64,000 bases of DNA from the NCBI RefSeq assembly GCF_013155385.1, contig NZ_JABJUQ010000007.1:2090001-2154000 (forward strand), in the 5' to 3' direction. The stretch is from Bacillus sp. WMMC1349. Lineage in GTDB: Bacteria > Bacillota > Bacilli > Bacillales > Bacillaceae. The position numbers were made by a program, and so were the translations under genes. Shown here piece after piece: positions 63,664 to 64,000 of this stretch; the stretch's first letter is position 1; each line of letters opens with the position of its first letter. The notes beneath the pieces are model-generated. The model made no database searches, was not told the DNA's origin, and saw nothing but the letters and a program-made list of their open reading frames with translations.

Positions 63664-64000
63664 TTATGCTAACAATCTGTGGATCGCAAACTCAAGCAAA
63701 TGAGGTAATGTTCCAAAAGAATAAGGTAAATGAAGACGTTCCGTCCATTTATGCGGATCTTTTCCGAAAGGTCCGATATTGATAACTGGAACAAATAATG
63801 TGTTTTCCTGGTCTGTTGGAAGAGAATAGCCCCGGCTAAAAAGCGGCATGTTAGCTGTATATTCATCAAGCGATTGTTTACTAAGTTGAAAGTAACTCAA
63901 ATCAGAAAGACCAGGGAAGTACTGAACTTCATTGAACTCAATTCCATATTGGTGTCTTGCAAATTCCCCTAAATGATCAATCGTCTTCTTAATCAATGGA
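63664..64000 (-). CDS. yqjN: YqjN, C-terminal part (M20/RocB-like peptidase)
   Basis: Only the last 110 or so residues are inside the window; the frame is still open at the right edge. Visible is VPVINIGPFGKDPHKWTERLHLPYSFGTLPHLL, matching the C-terminal metal-site region of the RocB-like M20 branch to which YqjN belongs. Family members are putative amino-acid-degrading or deacylating enzymes. Position next to proI agrees with B. subtilis. Confidence 0.85.
   Translation of the reverse strand, partial: PLIKKTIDHLGEFARHQYGIEFNEVQYFPGLSDLSYFQLSKQSLDEYTANMPLFSRGYSLPTDQENTLFVPVINIGPFGKDPHKWTERLHLPYSFGTLPHLLEFAIHRLLA

Noticed and set aside
1..64000. CRISPR arrays, tRNA or rRNA genes
   Set aside because: No regularly spaced direct repeats, and no tRNA or rRNA sequence was recognised on either strand.

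Overview
The window is chromosomal DNA of a low-GC Gram-positive endospore former, most likely a member of the Bacillus subtilis group. The gene order follows the B. subtilis block ypuD-ppiB-ypuA-lysA-spoVA-spoIIA-dacF-pupG-drm-xerD-yqzK-fur-spoIIM, then yqxK-nudF-yqkF-yqkE-yqkD-yqkC-yqkB, then yqjX-yqjW-yqzH-yqjV-yqjT-coaA-yqjQ-yqjP-proI-yqjN. Family assignments come from recognising protein motifs and synteny by eye; no database search was run. I see no rRNA, tRNA, CRISPR array or intact prophage.

Layout. 1-9.6 kb: FMN riboswitch of a rib operon lying off the left edge, ypuD, ppiB, ypuA, lysA, and the complete seven-gene spoVA operon behind a sigma-G type promoter. 9.6-11.4 kb: an insertion between the sigF terminator and the spoVA promoter made of broken genes (an IS3-family orfA remnant, an SMI1/KNR4-like remnant, a 59-residue membrane peptide). 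11.4-17.7 kb: spoIIA operon, dacF, pupG, drm, xerD, yqzK. 17.8-23.3 kb: a second accessory block (TSUP permease, TrmB-type regulator with an M20 amidohydrolase, a rap gene). 23.3-25.3 kb: fur, spoIIM, a GNAT acetyltransferase.

25.4-33.2 kb: an AT-rich class II lanthipeptide cluster, all on the minus strand. It runs lanA2-lanA1-lanM-flavodoxin-like oxidoreductase-M50 membrane peptidase-lanT. The two precursors resemble the two subunits of enterococcal cytolysin. The promoter is a near-ideal sigma-A promoter with an 18-bp perfect palindrome at the expected transcription start. The cluster has no recognisable LanFEG immunity transporter, regulator or CylA-type protease. It contains two proteins whose roles in lanthipeptide maturation are not evident, which makes it the best candidate here for an undescribed system. 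A decayed IS3-type transposase fragment lies on its flank.

34-47.5 kb: yqxK to yqkB, a tandem pair of secreted LipA-type lipases, then a Zur-box-controlled operon for an Opp/Nik-type ABC importer fused in operon to a MATE exporter. 48-50.9 kb: an SOS-type operon (two LexA boxes, Y-family polymerase yqjW, yolD-like yqjX, a translationally coupled 32-codon ORF), a FusB-like EF-G-binding protein, and yqzH. 50.9-57 kb: a secreted two-CBM41 pullulanase with a cre site, yqjV, and an IS200/IS605 element whose TnpA is broken but whose TnpB and candidate omega-RNA region look intact. 57-64 kb: yqjT, coaA, a broken GrpB-family gene, an orphan type II thioesterase, yqjQ, yqjP, a frameshifted membrane-protein gene, proI and the 3' part of yqjN. 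Four copies of a GC-rich dispersed repeat lie in accessory intergenic regions.
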